A DNA stretch of 64,000 nt from Luscinia megarhynchos (GCA_034336665.1 JAPFBE010000002.1:34265406-34329405); one strand, 5' to 3'; numbered from the stretch's first letter, positions 13,580 through 27,600 are shown. Notes: generated by a model not told the origin, from the letters alone. Translations and numbers: made by a program.

Positions 13580-16429
13580 TACCACATTGCTACTCTACAT
13601 TTCTGGTTGCAGTCACTGCCCTGTGCCATCCACCACTCTCACGTAAATACAAAACATAGAACACATATACAAATTGCTCAGTTTTCCAATTAAAAATTAA
13701 CATGGTGTTTCTTTTTATCCTAAACTGAGCAACGCCTGGAGGTCAGCTACAGCATGATACAACTAGTGTTGCACAGACTAATAGATGTTCTGTGCACAAC
13801 AGTGCCCTCCAGGCTTTTCTAGACAAGAAAATAAAATAATAAGCACAATAATAATGTATTTTTTAAAGCTGGTTGTGCACTTTCACAAAGCAACTTAAGT
13901 ATGTGTAGTAGTTATAAAATAGTAAGAAAACGCTTCAACAACTTGAGATGTGCAACTTGCTCTGTAGCTGGAGGTTTGCTTTGCCCAGTTCTGCATGTAA
14001 ACATTACTGATGTTTCACATCCTTATCTGACTTCCAGGGACACTTCAATCCAGCAGGGAAGTAGGTGTGCTAAGATGTGCCTGTATTTGTTAGTACCATA
14101 AGGCACTGTGAGACAGGGAAGGAAGTTGAAGCACAGAAAATGAAGGTCCTATTTCAAGAAAGCACTCATCCAGTTTAATAGAGAGGCTTTCCCCACATTT
14201 GCCAGACTCCAGAGGAAGATTTTCTGTGCTCAGACACAGGCTTGAAGATGGATCCATAAACTGCTGGCTTCTGTGGGAGATGGAGATGCCTTCAGCAGCC
14301 AGGGAAGATGCTCTGCTCTTTGCAAGGCTCCTAACAGAGCAGAACAGAACTGATCCTTGAGCTTGCAGTGCCATTATGACCAGTGTATGTCTGCTATGCC
14401 AAATTATGGCCAAAAAATGAAACCAATTGAAACACCCAGAGATCATCTCTGCTCTCCCTAATGAAACAAGGGCAAATATAAACAAAGATAGTAAATTAGT
14501 GTATTTGTCTTTTAGCATCCACGGCACAATCATAAGTAAATTGTAATTTCTGCTGTTGCTAGTGGTTGTCTTAAATTAACTTTCATAAACCAAAATAAAG
14601 CACTATGAACTTGGTAAGGCTTATTAAAAAAAACTTATGCCTAGCAATCAGTAATAATAAAATTATTGGTTCTGAAGTCTAAAATTATTTTTGAAACTGA
14701 AAAACTGGAAAAATCCTGCAACAACCCCAGCACAAACTTCAGACTTTCCTTTGCCATTTAAAACAAACAAAAAAAACCCCCTAAACAACACTATCCTACA
14801 TTTAAATGCTTTATTCTCAAGGAACTCTGCCATGGAACACATATAAGCGAATTTATGTGGATAAACGCACAGCAGAGCTGCTCTACCCTGCACAAAATGA
14901 TACATTAAATTTGTTCACTGTTTAACAAGGGAGGGTCACAATGTTGCTGTTAATGATTTACATACAGACAAAACAGCTCTACCTAAATTTTGTTGAAAAT
15001 TGTGAAGCTAAGGTCATTTTCACCTCCCTTTCCTAATTGCAAGCTAAGCAAATCAATAAACTGGAAATGTGTATAGCACGTCTTCTGCCGTGAAAGGAAA
15101 GTATTTCTGCCACAAAGGCCTTAACAGCCAGAGGTCCTCAGCCACACTCCACAGATGCAGTTCATGTCTGCATTCATATGGAAACCAAAAAGGACAAATC
15201 TGTGCTCTTGCTGCACCTTCCTGACCCCAACAAATTTCATCACAGAATGAGTAAAATCTGATTAGGGATCAAATATCCACCAGTGTCCAGTATGGATGAC
15301 AGCAGCTCAGGGAATTATGAACCATCCAGTGAAGTCCCCTGCTAACAGCAGATACACCAGGCAGAGAAGATCTGACTTGCAAGAAAAGGCAACACAAAGT
15401 AATTAAAGGCTGAAATGAGCTCAGATTAAACAGGCAGTCACCCCTTGGTGCACAGGACAGTGTTGCCATCAGCTTCCACATGAGCAGATTAGCACCCACA
15501 CACTTTGTTATACAATATCACAAGTGCATCTGCACCCTAGGATTGGATTCACCTCCTTGAGCCATGTCAGGAGCAATATGAAGTTAATGCATTTACTACA
15601 ACTTCTGTTCATGTATGTGATATCTGAGTATGGCTGTGGACAAGTTTACACAGATTAAACCGGTTACAAAGGATTCAGGAGTTTTATTCAGAAATGCCCC
15701 CAGGCCCCAGCAGTCCTTTCTGAGATGCACCAATGACATGCATTCCCACTGCAAATTAATTTTTTAAAATGAATCTTTGGATACCTAGAAATCGAGACAA
15801 ATTATCAGACAGCACTGCATCTGAATTACTCTTCAAAGCATCCATGTAAATTGGCACCATATATCTCCTCTTCATCAGGATTTTAGAAAGGAGCTATACT
15901 GTTACATCAACTAAATACAGAGAGAGGAGGAACCTTACATCTACCACTAGTTAGCCTAAAAGGTCACGATCAAACAGGCTCCATTTCAGCTGGAATTAAG
16001 CATTTTATTTACAAAAAGAGCAATAAGCTATGTTCTACTCTGCCAGACAAAGAAACATGGCACACACTGTTTCATCACCACAGCTCTAGCAATGGCATCT
16101 TCACCACTGCTCCCTGTACTACCTTCTGTGTACACTGCAAGGTTCCCTATTAAATACAAACTAAGGAAATGAAACTGAACAGAACTACTGTAGCCCATTA
16201 GCACATACTTTAGAGTTGTTTCCTACTTTGTTGAAAATAAATTTATGTTATAAACATTAGAACTAAAAATAAAAGAAGCTGCTGAAGCAATCACAGTCTC
16301 TTTCAGTCTGTGCAGGCAGTGTGAAGTAGAGCAGTAAATTGCAGCGAGCAGACAGCACAGCTCTTAAAACTTGCCCAGCTTTTGCTCTGACAAAAGAGAT
16401 CACTTAGGACCTCATCGTGCTGCTGCTCT
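13580..16429. other. AT-rich non-coding DNA between the CR1 copy and the CpG island
   Basis: No gene is supported. A minus-strand open stretch of 147 codons at 14,090-14,533 has no recognisable domain, splice-site pair or start context and is probably a chance ORF. The base composition shifts gradually toward the CpG island after about 16,380. Confidence 0.5.
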
Positions 16430-18370
16430 CGTCGTTTAATTAACGGACTAATAAATTCCACTGCTGGCATATCCTCTACTTGTCTGTTCTCTTGAAAAAC
16501 CCCTAACCCTCCCGCTACTCAGCAATAGCGCTGCGAGAGCGGTGCCTGTCACCAAAGGCAGGAGGCACCGCGAGTAATCCCCGCGGTCTCCCACCAACCT
16601 CGGACAATTTCGGGCACTTTTAATTCGCGGTTGGCAGTGCTCTTCCTTCCTCTGGGCTGAGACCCACGTCTGGGACGGCCGAACAAACCTTTCAAAGGCT
16701 TTTGGCAGCTGCGTTTTGGCGCTCGGGCAGGGGGAGTAGGGGCGAGAGCCTGTGCGGCCGCGGGGCGCTCCCCGGACCCGGCTCCCTCCCGGCCAGCGTC
16801 CCTTCCAGCCCCGGCGGCCCGCCTGCAAGCAGCGGCTGCCCTTCGTCCCGCAGGGCAGAGCCACCTCCTGAAGGGAACAAGCCCGAACCGAACCGGCTCT
16901 CCGGTCTCGCAGCCGCAGGAGCAGCGCCGGCAGCCGGGCCAGGGCGTCCCTCCCGCGGGTCAAAGGCGAAACAGGCACTTTCTCCCGCTCCTGACCTTCT
17001 GGCACCCGAGCTCACCGCCCCCCGCTCCCCGCCGTGCCCCCTCCGTCCCGGGCCGTGCTCCGAGCGGGCCGGGCGCCGACACCTGCGCCGCTCCGACCTC
17101 GGCGCCCCGGAGGGAAGCGGGACAGGCGGTACGGAAGGAAGGAAGGCACCGCGGCCCGCCGGCCAGCACGGCCGTGCCGCCGCAGCCGCTCCCGCCGCGG
17201 AGGGGAGCGGAGCTTACCCGGTGGGGGGTTTGCTGGCCCCGGGGCGCACCAGGGTCTCCATGGCCGGGCCCGCTCGCCACTTCGCAGAGGACGGGCCGGT
17301 GCAAGACGCGATCCCGGCAGAGCGCGAAGGTCGGAGGCGGGGGTACCGAGCGGGAGGGAGGGAGGAGAGGAGAGCACAGGAGCGAGAGCCGCCCTCGCCC
17401 CCACCTCCCCCGCTCCCCGCCCCGCTGCCGGCGGCGCTGCCCGGCCGCCGCCGCCCACGGCTGCCCAGCCCGGCGTGCCCGGCTGCGGGCGGGGATGCGC
17501 TGCCGGGGCGGCTCCGCCCGCCTCACCCGGCCGGCAGGGCAGCCACGCCGCGGGCTGACAGCCGGGCTGCCCGGCCAGCCCGCAGCCGGGCACGGAGGGC
17601 GAGGGTCCGGCGGCGGCGCTCCCGGCGCGGCGGGGCTGGGCTGCCCGCAGCGCCGAGTGCGGGGGCCGCTGCGGGCCGGTTTCCATGGGACTGCCCGGCA
17701 CAAACGCAAACACGGCGGGCACTGCCCGGGCGGCCACCCACGCCACGGCGTGGGAGAGGAGGGGATGGGGTAACAGGAGAGGAGCGACAATCCGACATAC
17801 GCCCCCGCCGGCGCCAGCTCCCGGGACCCTGCTCCGTCTCTTTCGCCACGAACTTGGCAAACCCTGTGCTTATCAGGTGGCTGTGCCTGACACTGAGCCC
17901 CGCGGGGAGCGGAGGCTTTTCCTCAGCCTCACACCCTGCCCAGCCCTGGCTCTGCCACCTACGGCCTGTTTCTCGTCACCTCTGTTCACACAGACATTTT
18001 TTCTTCTCTCGGAGGCGGCACAAACAGCTTTTAAAATTAGCAGCGGCTGTGGTCAGGGGCTAGACGGCCGTGGCACGGCAAGGCAGGCTTCTCCCGGGGT
18101 TTTCCTCCTCTGGAACGACCCCAGCACGGGGCAGGCAGCCCCACTCCCCGGGCGGTGCGGGGCGCACAGCGGCACAGTCTTCGTGGAAATGCGGGCATCG
18201 CGTTAAAATCTGTGTGTTGTTCCAGGAATGTCCCCCCTCACATCTTTTTCCAGAATATCGGCTGCTACACCTGTGTGCAAAAGCAAATCCAGGCTGGAGG
18301 CGGGGGAGTCTGGCTGTCACTACTCTTGTGTGTGTCCTCAGCCCGGCACGTCCGGCGTTGGGCAGCTTGG
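16430..18370. promoter_or_regulatory. CpG island, probable promoter of a minus-strand gene
   Basis: This segment stands out from the AT-rich surroundings by its very high G+C and dense CpG. The core is about 16,730-17,820 and the shoulders fade on both sides. It contains GC-box (Sp1-type) sequences, for example around 17,418 and 17,487. CpG islands like this usually mark promoters in vertebrates. The minus-strand ATG at 17,261 and the donor at 17,217 suggest transcription toward lower coordinates, with the 5' UTR and transcription start between about 17,262 and 17,600. A second minus-strand donor-like site (CGG then GTGAGG) near 17,527 could end an alternative non-coding first exon. No convincing plus-strand donor was seen, so a divergent transcript is not supported. 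No TATA box was found, as is usual for this promoter class. No CR1 copy lies inside it. Confidence 0.85.
17218..17261 (-). CDS. Candidate first coding exon of an unidentified gene (partial)
   Basis: On the minus strand an ATG at 17,261 sits in a good Kozak context (GGCC before it, with G at -3 and G at +4). It opens a 44-nt frame reading METLVRPGASKPPT plus two bases (GG). The sequence then runs CGG/GTAAGC, a near-consensus splice donor at 17,217-17,216. Read through, the frame would stop at once at the TAA inside that donor, as expected for a coding exon followed by an intron. The exon ends in phase 2, so the next exon must supply one base. A segment at 890-944 does this. The location in the CpG island supports a first exon. 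I do not recognise the N-terminus and assign no function. The main alternative is a chance ATG in the 5' region of a non-coding or differently spliced transcript. Confidence 0.42.
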
Positions 18371-21300
18371 CTTCTCCAGGTGTTTTAGGAATTTCTCTGC
18401 TCCTCTCCATTTGTGTCACCTCACTTTCCCGGCCATAGTAGGAGGATGGCAGAGACAACAGACAAGTCATGTCAGCAGCCAACACCGGGACCAGGAGACG
18501 GGAGCGAGCAGCTTGAGTAATGTTACAGTAAGAAGCTCGAATGAGGAACTGAGCTGCTGCCTTACTTGGCTTTTCACCTGGCTGCCTTGGTGATAGTCAC
18601 ACAGGTTCTGCTTAATGGTCACCCTTTCCCCAAACTCTTCCATCCCTTCAGTCTTGAGCTCGTATTTCTGCACTTCTGCCCATCAGAAAGTGTCTTGCCA
18701 TCTCAGTAACCAAGCAGAGTAGATGCAAGCAGCTCCTCTGGCTCCAAAAGTGAGAGCTGCTTCCTCAGTAAGCAAGACTTGGCAAATAGGGGTCAGAAGA
18801 TGCATGTGGCTGATGGCATTGCCATGTGCAAGAAAACCCCATCCCAGGCAGATTGAAAATGTTTTGAAACATTCAGACATTGGACTGATTTGCAAGCAAC
18901 AGAGGAGTGAAAGAGATGCTCATCTTTCCTGTACTACGTGACTGGAAAATCACTGTAAATGCCCACCTTTGTCTACCAAGGTTTTGCACTATGGCCAAAA
19001 TACCAGTTTCTGTGTATTTCCCCCAGTGTATAACAGAACACTTCTTGTGTTATTCTTAACTTTATCTTTTCTCATTTTGACAGTGCGAAGCATCCCCTTA
19101 ATTCCCATCTCCTCAGCAGAGATTTAAGAATGCTGGCTTCCCTTTCCTTCTCTCCAACCCCACATATGCAGATATCTATGGGAGGCAGCTGCCTATCCTA
19201 GCTGTATGTAGAGGAACAAAACCACAAATTTGCAGAAGCAAAACATTGATCTCTAATTTCCCTGTTACCATGGGTAGAAGTTGACTGAGTCACCACAGTT
19301 CAGTAATTACCCGGGTCATCTGAGCCACATGCCATGGTAATGAGCCACATGTATGATCTTAATTTGAACCTTTATGAAAATAAATAGGCTAGGCTGCATA
19401 CTTTATTTTGCAAGTGGATTGGTTCAGTCACTGCAAGCTGTCAGTTTCCATAGCTCCAGGAATGGATGGTCATCTATTACATCACGGGAACTTGATTTCA
19501 CAGCTCTGTTCATCATCTGTTCACTCATTTTTCATCTCCTGTTTTTACTCCTAAATCTTAATGAACTCTTCCTTATCCTAGAACAGTTGCTAAAGACGCA
19601 GAGGCACAAAACCCTCTGCAGAAACACGCAAATATTTCCCCATCTGCATCATTAGCAAACTGCACCAAAATAACTTCCCTTGCCTCAGCTGTAACTTCTA
19701 TTCTGATATACCTGAGCAGGAGTGTAAAGTACAAAACATCGAACTAGTATTTGCTTATTATATTCCCTTCTTTTTGTAGAGCATATCAAAAGAGGGAAAG
19801 CCTATTAATTACCAAACTCATTATCTTGCATCTCCAGAGCACCAGTGGGGCCAAGTGCCCATGTCCCCCATTCCTTGGTTGCATATATCTGATGGAAAAG
19901 CTGAGTGAAATGTGAGGAGTACACTGTGTGATGCAACATGGTGATCTGTTTTTCTCTAGGCTGCTTGGCAATGTCTGTCCCTCTTAAAAAGGGTCAAAGG
20001 GGCTATTTCCAGTGTGCATTGTAATCCCCACAATTGGGGTGCTGTGCTCCTTTGTTTAGGCAAAGGGCATTAGTTTGGAGAGGGACTATATGAATATTTG
20101 CCAGTGTCATAAAATTATGAGATTTGCATGTTCAGTGCTCTGAGTTTCTTTAACCCTTTCCTGTTTGTAGAGCTTCATCTCTGTTTTGATGGGCCTCTTC
20201 AATATTTTTTCTAAGCAAATCAATTAACTTGGATGACAAAATCATTGCTGTAAAATAGTTTAGGTCTTTAAAAATAAAAATAAAAATCCATTACTCACCA
20301 GAGCAATTTTCCATTTATGCCTTTGTACAGTTTTCTAAACCTTATTCCTATTTTTCTTTACCTTCACCACTAGTAGTATTACTGAATCGACCCTTTAAGG
20401 CTACATTTTTTTGGCCTGCAATATTTCAGGAATTTGAGTTTGTAGTATAAATGTAACTGAACATGTAAGGAATCTAGTAAGACAAGTCTAATACCAAAGA
20501 ATTTGTTTATATAGCAAAAAGAGCTTAAAATTAGCTCAGCATTAACAAATACGCACCTTAACCAAACTTTTTCTCTAGTCCAACACTTAATCTCTTTTTA
20601 TGAATTAGCTGTTTGAGGACCATCCCAGCATTGGAAACCAGGTTTGAGCCTAAGAACCAAAACAAAAATAACAACCTCAAATTTATAGCAGGAATAAATT
20701 GTGAATAGAAGTTAGTTATTGTGGTCAGGTTCAGTTAATAGCAAGCTTTTTTAACCACATAAGTGCTTTTTCCCATTTTAAGCAATCTAGAAGTTGCAAT
20801 TTAAGCATTAGTCCTGGTAAAAGGGTTGACTTACTGTACAATCATAAAATTCCTAGCTATGTAATTATAGCAATTGGAGTTGTATAGCCTCAAGCTCACA
20901 AAACTTTTTTATTTTGCTATCCATAGTGAAAAGGAAAAAAAGAGACAGGAAGTTAGATTTTCAGGGCTTGCTAGGTCTTTTCCTTAAGTCCCAGAGCACC
21001 CATTCTTCAGAAATTTGCTCTGGGAGTTAGCCCTACATGTCCTATTGTTTTTGTTAGGAACCTGAAATAGCTGAGAGCAAATAATATGCATTTTAGAGGA
21101 ATGAGTCATAAACAAATAAAAATATTTACAAATATTGGGTTATTGCTGGTCCATAGCAGCCTAACACATTATCAAATACCACTAAATAGGCTGAATTTGC
21201 TTCAGAAAGGCACCATGGCTTGATGAGTGGGGCACTCAAGGGGGAACAAGGAACAAGGGTGCTTGGATCTGCCCTTAGTCACATAGAAAATTGCCAACAA

Positions 21301-24300
21301 GTTTCTGCTTCACCTTTTGCTCTTCTTAGGTGTCTTGTGTGGTGCTGAGAAGGCACCTTTGAGACTCAGTGCCAAACTGCACTTGCACAGCATCTGCAAG
21401 AGAGCAAAGGCAGTTCCTGCCCTGGACAATCTGGGAGTTTTGGAACAGATTTTGGTTTTCTTCATCTTTTAGAGACTTATGTATAAAACATCTGTGATGT
21501 CAATTGAGGATCACAAAGAAAGAACCAAAAAAGATACTAATCATGTCACATGACAAGCCATCTGAAAGAGCACATGGATATGGATACAGATACAGATTTT
21601 TGTAGCTTTTGCTGAGATAGTTCATGCTGTTCTGAATTATTGGGTAATTGTCTTCTGTGTATGTAGAAATACTTACTGAAGCTTGTTCTTTGTTTTGAAA
21701 GACAGATCCCTTCAGAGATTTTTTTCCTTTTATCTCCCAAAATTTACTGAAGTCAGCGAAGGGTTTAGTGGGTTTTTGCCACTAAGACCTAGAAAAAAGT
21801 ATGTGATGAAGAAAACTAGAGGCTCTTGCCCACCCCCTGCATGGAAAAGGCTGCTGAAGAAACCCCTGCTTGACCATTCACTAGCTCCTTAAAACTGTGG
21901 TGTGATCTGGAAAGTGGTGGAGAGAGGGATGGAGCAGCACTGGAGACAAGAGGGTGCCTGCTGCAGTCCTGGCCCAGTGCTGACAATCAAGAGCTGCAAG
22001 GCAGATCAAGCATCATCACACCATGTAAAAATACTCTGGAAAGAGAGGATCCTTTTGCCTAAGAGAGTATTTCAGAACACATATGTGGGGTGGGGAATGT
22101 GCTGTACATTAAAAGAGATGGGGAAGTGGTTTGAACCCAATTTGAATAGGGCAAGAGGAATTTCTGTTAACAGCACAGCCATCAGGACATTAAAACTAGG
22201 TTACTTTGAATCTGCATCAAAGTGGCAGACAGCCACATAACTCAGACTGAAGCTGGTCTCTATAATACACTGACACAGTCTTGAGTGTAAGAACCACAGA
22301 ACTTTGGGAGATTTTGTTTTAAAGGTCAGGTATTGATTTCATACTTATTCTTCCATATATTCTTTTTTTCCCCCCAACATTTGTTTTCCCTACCATTTTG
22401 TTCTATATATTTTGGGCAAGTAGCCTTTAACTTCCTATCCTTTCTACTATTCCTCTTAGGTGAACTTTTTTCCAAAATTTGAAACCCAAGGCCTAGTCTT
22501 CAATTGAACTGACATTAATGAAAGTTTATTTACAGGGATGGACCCTTTGGGCCACAGCCATGTTCTTGGGCCCAGCTATGGTGAGAACCTTCCAAGACAA
22601 CATGAAAAAATAAGATGCTTCCTAAAATTAATAGTTGCATGGCTCATACTCATCAGTACAGTGACAACATACTTCCCTGAACAGTGTCAGAGAAGACAAT
22701 ATACTATCCAGAGAAAATCCAAAATCAATTTTCAAGACCATGTCATATTATATGACTGAAAAAAGCCTTTGGGAATTCTTGGCTACCTAAAAAACAACCA
22801 AATTTGAATCAAAACACTAACTAATTTATGTAAAATCATCTTCATTATACTGAGCTGGGTAATACTGCTTGGCCTGCTGGTCAGAGTGACCTGCTACAGC
22901 CATTCCTCTCTGGGAGGTTTTTGCTCTTTGTTTGCCATGCCAAAGAGAGTCTAAAGTTGTGAAAGTAGCATTTCAGAGGTGCAACTCACTGCCTCACAGA
23001 TGCTTGTGCCACTAAAATTCATGCAATCCTTACCTCTTCCTGTAATTCAAGAATTTAGACTCTTAGAGTTACCCTCTCTTTCAGAATTTTGTGAGACAGA
23101 AGTAAAGACCTTGGGCCATGCAGCCCAGCAGAACTATCAGAAAGGGAAGCTTTATGAGGTTCCTGTGTAAATAACTTTGCTCAGATCTGAAACAGTTCGT
23201 TTAGAAGCGGTGTGAAGTTGTAGCACATCGCTTAGTGACTGATGCTTTTCCAGTTGTGGGGTTACAGACAGGCCAAACTTTGTCGAGTCAGGCAGGACTG
23301 AGAAGACTGCAGAAGGGACACTGTACATGGTCTAATGACACCACAAAACAGAAAGCTCCCCTCTGTAGGCTGTGGATTCCCACATTCCCAGTGTTTCCTG
23401 TGCAGCACACTGCATATACAACACCACACGTTTGCCACTGCAAGCAGCCTGCACCCCTCCCATGCATCACAGCCAGCTCTCCAGCCAGCAGTGGAGCTGG
23501 GAGTGATGGCACTGGGCAGCACCTGCTGCCTTTGAAACCCTGACTGTCAGGTGGGGCTTCAGCTACTAACTCCTGGAGTCGTTCTTGGAGTAACTTAGTC
23601 CCAAATGCCCTGAGAAAACAATTCTCCTGACCCATGTCTGTGGTGAATACTCAGTACCAGGGTTTCTATTTCAACAAGGCCATTTCTATTTTGATGTAAA
23701 AAATGTATTTTCATGCTATAATCAGAAGAATTATATACACTCACAGCCCTCTATGTAAATATTTAACACTGTATGGGAGTAGCTTTATTAACATTGTCCA
23801 CAAATATCTTTTTAGCTCACAGAGTGGGTAAAGCTTCTACTACATTTAAATATTTTTTTTTGTAGAACAGTATTTCACTGAAATTTGGAAATTTTCCATG
23901 GTTAGGACATAGTAGTATCTCCAGGTACTTTCAAGTTTCAGAATGGATAAATTACAACATAGATTTTATAGAATTTTATAGTTATATACATAATTCTCAT
24001 TTCATGCCTGCATCCTCTGATGCACCTTTCAGTTAATCCTGATTGTTAGCAACATAAATGGAAACAGGTTTTTATTCTGTGTTTAAGTCAAAACTAATAC
24101 ACTACAGATAAAGACAAATACATATGTACTTCTGCAAAGATACAAAAGTAGCAGTCTTGGTGCTGCTGCTGTTTCTATTGAGTTATCTAATTTGTGATTG
24201 CTTTAGTTCAACAATTCAAAGCACGGAAAGTTTTAAAAAGAAAGCTCACTGATATTATATCACCATATTCCTTAATTCTATGGGAAAAAAGACCTTTGAC

Positions 24301-26611
24301 ATATCATATAATCTCTACAATTCTCCATGAATTAAACAGAACTTGAATTACTGCATCCTGTTAAATTACAACATGCACTCCCTAAAAGCCCACCTTTTAC
24401 TCCTTCCTACCCCAAACACAGACCTCATGAACCTGCTGAAATCACTAAATTGTATTAATATGAGACTCATAATCCTGAGAGAATGAGCCTTAACAGATTC
24501 TACTGTAAGGAAACCCTCTGAAGAAGGCAGATGAGCTCTGACATACATAAAGCTTTGCTCAGGTTTAAGTCACAAGTGTGAGGGGGTTAAATGATAAAAT
24601 AGCTTACCTCCTTACCTTGAGGAATTCTCTGTGAGCTTATTTAGATTGACATCATATACAGTAAAATTTTTCTAGTGTTCAGCATGTCATGATGTGATCA
24701 GTAGTGCAAAGGGTGACTTTGCCATCACCTGACCTCTGAGGCCAGCAAAGGCTTCTTAACTCACCCATTGTACATTTCCTAAAGTTTACACCTTAATACC
24801 AAACAAGTCGACAAAACAATAATACTTTTCCTTTTTGCTAACATACCTTGAGATCAATGCTGCTGCTTTTGTCTTTTTCCAGAAGATTTGGGTTAGCTAG
24901 GTATGGCTAAAGAAGAGGAAGAGGTGTCTTCCAAAGATATCTGGTGGTAAAAATCCAGGAGATCTTGGTCTGAGATGAAATACACAGTTGTTTCACCACA
25001 GAATCACTGAATGATGTGGTCACGCAGAGACAAGACAGGGTGGAGCTTCTCTTTTTATGAAGGGCTGTGGTCACCTTCCTCACCCTGCTCCTGTGAGCAA
25101 TACACAGAATTAGAAACCTGAAAAACTGTCCTTCAATTATCAAGGAAGGGATTGGAGAGTCGAAGAGGGGTGGAGTAAGTATGGATTATCTGGACATCAC
25201 TGTAATGATCCAATGCTGTTTAATATTGAGAGGTTTTCTACTGATTCCAACTGCATTTAAGGAATCTTCATCTCACTTGCAAACACAGGCAGTAATGATT
25301 GTTTGTTCTACAGAACTTTTCTTCTCTCATTTGTTTCTCTCTTTCTTTTGAATGTGAGGTTAATCATGTTTTAACTCTACCTCTGACCAGTTTTAATGGT
25401 GCTATGTGAATCTTCCCAAGAGTCTGCTGTTTACTGTCCCCTAAAAGACAACATGAAGGTCAAAAGTCTGCCACGTTCTCTAAACACCCTTTAAACACCC
25501 TGGTTAATGAATCTTTGGATTTTTTTTATTTCACTGTCTTCTCCTGGCCTGCCAGCTCTCCTTACTCTGCAATCTCAGTCTAGGGATGCAGTATAAATTA
25601 TTACATAATTATAATGAAACTACACTCCATTTTTTTCAGGTGACTCATCTGCAGGTATCCGGAAAATGTACAGCATGAGAATTACCTCAGGTTCAAGGCA
25701 TTAAGAATACAAAAACAGCTCATTAGATGTCCTTAGGAAAAATAAATATGGAGAACCTCTAACTTATAAATAGAGAGAATATTTTCTTGCTGTTCACAGT
25801 TGCAAACTAGGAAAAATTCAAGACTTCCAGTGAATTTGCTGCTCAGGGTGGTGCACTACTATGTGGCTTCAGGGACTGCCCAGAAAACAAACTGTGATGA
25901 CAAGATCTGTGCTTGGTTCCTCCTCTGCCCTCATGGCAAGAGCTCTGCTGGCAGCAGCTGGTGTCTGGATCAGCACTTGCTTTCTGCCCAGCCTGCTGGC
26001 ACAGTTTACCTTTCTAGCAGAGTGGGCGGTGAGCCAGAGCCCCACCTTTTCTCCACCTTCTACTCTCTCAGCAGAGATGGATGACAAGGCAGGAAAACAA
26101 CAATCCCACAGAAATTCTTTTTTTCTCTATCACAGACAGGCCATAGTGACCATGAAGAGTAAAGAAGGGTAATTCTTCTAGGATAAAGACCACAACTCTT
26201 CAGTAAATAGACACGTGTCCATGCAGATTTGAAAGAATAGATTGGTTTTAGAGTTGTACATAATCTGATGCAATATTAAAGGAACCCACAGATTTACATG
26301 CCATTTTTTCTTTTACTAGAAGACGACAAATTAAGGTTTTAATCCTCTTAAAATGTATTAGACTAACACCTGCAATAACTATGGAGGTGTTTTCACAGCA
26401 CTGGCCTGTGTTTTAAGTCTGTCACAAAAGCCACATTAACTTTCTTGATCAGTACTGAACCAAAATGCACATAGAAATCTTTACAAACTTTCACTGATTA
26501 TGTATTTTGAAACCTATTTACCGCTTACACGGGAAAACTAAAAGTCAGAGAGTGACATTTTAATTGTTCACAGATACTTTGTATTTGATGTGCCAAATCA
26601 CCCCAGTGCTT
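18371..26611. other. AT-rich non-coding DNA, no supported gene
   Basis: This lies upstream of the presumed minus-strand gene. I see no RNA gene and no recognisable repeat element. A plus-strand acceptor at 25,799 precedes a 229-nt open frame, described under findings. A 112-codon plus-strand open stretch at 21,902-22,240 has no recognisable family and no splice support. Confidence 0.5.
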
Positions 26612-26757
26612 CATACAATCAAAGTATGCTGAATTGAAAGGGGACCCACAAGGACCATCAAGCCAAACTCCTGGCTCTGCACTGAACATGGAGAATCACA
26701 TCATGTGTCTGAGAGCATTGTCCAAACACTTCTCAAACTTGAAGGAAGTGTCTGCCT
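26612..26757 (-). mobile_element. CR1 LINE 3' end fragment
   Basis: On the plus strand this reads as the reverse complement of a CR1 3' end. It shows TATGCTGAATTGAAAGGGAC, then CACAAGGACCATCAAGCCAA and ACTCCTGGC, followed by the GAGAGCATTGTCCAAACACT block. This is a CR1 subfamily common in bird genomes. Only about 145 bases remain and they are diverged. Confidence 0.85.
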
Positions 26758-27600
26758 GAGTCAGACCATGTGTGCACACAAGAGTAAGCAGCTGGGAGTC
26801 TTGCAGCAACCTCTGCAGCCTAAGTCATTGCTTACATGAAGGTTTCTCAGGGTGCTTGCTGTGAGCAGCCCCTGCTTTTTCTTGTCCTTGCATGAACAGA
26901 AGATACCCTTGTGTCCTACTCCAATGTGGGAACAGGGTGGAAACCACTTGTAGACACTTGGGCACACCACAGATGGAAGCTTCCATGCCCTTCCCTATGC
27001 AGCCTCAGCTCATGGCTACTGAAACCACCTGTCAGGTTGCCCAGTCCCAGCTACTACCAAGCTCACAGCACATTTTAAACAACAGGTACAGCTCCCCTGC
27101 ACAGTCATCCCTATGCTGGTCTAATTATCTCCTTCATGGGGATTTCCATGTCATAACATAGAAGAATATTTATACAATTTGAGGGCTGGCATTTTTAACT
27201 CTTTGGAAAAGAGTGGTGTGGGCACGAGTGACACTGAAAATCAGCAGTACTTTGCTACCATGTTTTCAATTTTAAGGTGATTCCCTATAAAATTACAAAA
27301 TATGGTTCATTTATACATAACAATTGCATTTCCAAACTGTTGTCTAATACAGATCTTGATAATTATAGTTGTTACCCTACTGGTTTATGAATTCCTCATT
27401 CCCTCCTGATAGATGAGAATTAAGAATGGCTAAACCTGGAGTTTTCAGATGGATGTAACATAGACTGTAAAACAGATATATTTATCCATCCATATATGAT
27501 TGTATGATTCTAGAGTTTTGTTTCCCTTGTGGTAGGGCTTCTGTTTTGGGGTTTTATTTCTGCATGCTGATTTGGAAGCTCCAGATGCCTGTGGCTTCTT

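Noticed and set aside
14090..14533. 147-codon minus-strand ORF as an unspliced gene
   Set aside because: There is no recognisable domain, no start context or promoter feature and no splice sites. The length is compatible with chance in 64 kb on six frames.
16500..16513. CCCTAACCCT as interstitial telomeric repeat
   Set aside because: Only about one and a half units are present, which is chance level.
16702..18063. 453-codon plus-strand open frame through the CpG island, plus several overlapping 100-280-codon frames on both strands
   Set aside because: Stop codons are rare in very G+C-rich DNA. Long frames are open on both strands in several phases, with Pro/Ala/Arg/Gly-rich composition and no recognisable domain.
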